A stretch of DNA of 64,000 nucleotides from an uncultured Pelagibacteraceae bacterium (lineage in GTDB: Bacteria > Pseudomonadota > Alphaproteobacteria > Pelagibacterales > Pelagibacteraceae). The stretch is taken from assembly GCA_902547535.1 (NCBI GenBank), contig CACCOB010000002.1, positions 290,851 through 354,850 on the forward strand. The letters are read 5' to 3'. The translations under genes and the position numbers were made by a program. The notes below the pieces were generated by a model. That model was not told the DNA's origin, made no database searches, and saw only the letters and a list, made by a program, of their open reading frames with translations. Positions 63,249 through 64,000 of the stretch are shown here, in pieces (positions within the stretch are counted from its first letter, which is position 1; each line of letters starts with the position of its first letter).

Positions 63249-64000
63249 TGGACTCTTATTTTTCAATATTATTTACTGAAGTTTATAAAATTTTATTTTT
63301 ATTAGTACCTGTTTTAGTTTCTGTAGCAATGATAGTTTGGCTTGATAGAAGAGTTTGGGCCTTTGTACAAAAAAGGAGAGGACCCAATGTTGTTGGTCCA
63401 TTTGGTTTATTCCAATCATTAGCTGATGCATTAAAATATATCTTTAAAGAAATAATAATACCGGCAAGCTCAAACAAACTTGTATTTGTATTAGCTCCAG
63501 TCGTGACTATGACATTAGCATTAATATCATGGGCTGTAATACCATTTGGCGAAGATTTTGTTCTAGCTGACATCAATGTTGGTATTTTATATCTTTTCGC
63601 AGTTTCATCATTAGGTGTATATGGAATAATTATGGGAGGATGGGCCTCCAATTCTAAATACCCTTTTTTAGGTGCAATCAGATCTGCTGCACAAATGGTA
63701 TCATACGAAGTTTCAATAGGAGTTATAATTATCAACGTTCTATTATGTGTTGGATCTTTAAATTTAAGTGACATAGTTATGGCACAACAAAACTTATGGT
63801 TTGTAATTCCTTTATTTCCTATGTTTGTAATTTTTTTTATTTCTGCACTAGCAGAAACAAATCGCCCTCCATTTGATTTACCAGAAGCAGAAGCTGAATT
63901 AGTGGCAGGATATCAAACTGAATATTCAGGAATGATGTATGCTATGTTTTGGTTAGGAGAATATGCAAATATTCTGTTAATGTGTGCAATGGGAGCAGTT
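63248..64000 (+). CDS. nuoH: NADH-quinone oxidoreductase subunit H (5' part)
   Basis: The gene runs off the right edge; 251 codons are visible. It is a multi-helix membrane protein with the NuoH/ND1 landmarks [59 protein letters not shown] and [28 protein letters not shown], which line the quinone path. The start overlaps the nuoG stop by one base (TAATG). Subunits I to N should follow outside the window. Confidence 0.96.
   Translation, partial: MDSYFSILFTEVYKILFLLVPVLVSVAMIVWLDRRVWAFVQKRRGPNVVGPFGLFQSLADALKYIFKEIIIPASSNKLVFVLAPVVTMTLALISWAVIPFGEDFVLADINVGILYLFAVSSLGVYGIIMGGWASNSKYPFLGAIRSAAQMVSYEVSIGVIIINVLLCVGSLNLSDIVMAQQNLWFVIPLFPMFVIFFISALAETNRPPFDLPEAEAELVAGYQTEYSGMMYAMFWLGEYANILLMCAMGAV

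Noticed and set aside
63283..63774. Open frame of 163 codons on the minus strand
   Set aside because: It lies wholly inside nuoH, whose protein motifs are unmistakable; it is a shadow frame.
1..64000. CRISPR arrays, insertion sequences, prophage genes, integrases or toxin-antitoxin pairs
   Set aside because: I saw no direct-repeat arrays, transposase motifs, integrase motifs or recognisable toxin families on either strand.

Overview
The window is AT-rich, almost fully coding, with short or overlapping gene junctions and no insertion sequence, phage or CRISPR. Together with the alphaproteobacterial nuoA-H order, the dimethylglycine dehydrogenase-like, TauD-like and TRAP genes and the solute-binding-protein transporters, this points to a streamlined marine alphaproteobacterium of the SAR11 / Candidatus Pelagibacter type. 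That is inference from gene content and composition; no search was run.

Layout. 1-8.7 kb: the tail of a LysR regulator, then a Fur-box-controlled periplasmic iron-binding protein (futA), a very small CxxC protein and a terminator. A tight string follows: iron permease, ATPase, dimethylglycine dehydrogenase-like enzyme, TauD-like dioxygenase and an AEC carrier. 8.7-18.4 kb: tartrate/D-malate-type dehydrogenase and GMP reductase (minus strand), a fluoroacetate-dehalogenase-like hydrolase, the TldD/TldE protease pair, small secreted proteins, an aminotransferase, a SOUL protein and a cupin. 18.5-28 kb: a carbohydrate or polyol cluster. It has a divergent Gfo/Idh oxidoreductase and TIM-barrel isomerase pair, and a complete ABC importer (binding protein, two permeases, a 63-residue membrane protein, two ATPases) that runs into the DhaL and DhaK subunits of a dihydroxyacetone-type kinase. 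28-34.7 kb (minus strand): an M24-fold hydrolase without metal ligands, a 2-keto-4-pentenoate hydratase-like protein, GDP-L-fucose synthase, an M23 peptidase, an SDR, TerC and a GMC oxidoreductase. 34.7-50.3 kb: a Baeyer-Villiger-type monooxygenase, an FKBP-rhodanese fusion, an SDR/ALDH/HIBADH set followed by a TRAP transporter, an EamA and an NCS1 transporter, an alcohol dehydrogenase, a type 5 uracil-DNA glycosylase, and two very small proteins on the minus strand.

50.3-64 kb is conserved housekeeping: tRNA-Leu(UAG), trigger factor, ClpP, ClpX, Lon, tRNA-Val(UAC), tRNA-Asp(GUC), and the respiratory complex I operon nuoA to nuoH, with nuoH cut by the window end.

Most accessory genes form import-plus-oxidation modules: iron with methylated amines, sugar or polyol with phosphorylation, and organic acid with dehydrogenases. 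The least explained items are the polyol cluster with a DhaKL pair but no DhaM, the FKBP-rhodanese fusion that has lost its rhodanese cysteine, the metal-less M24 protein, the lysine-rich trigger factor tail, and several unannotated proteins of 33 to 63 residues. No gene-free stretch exceeds 300 bases.
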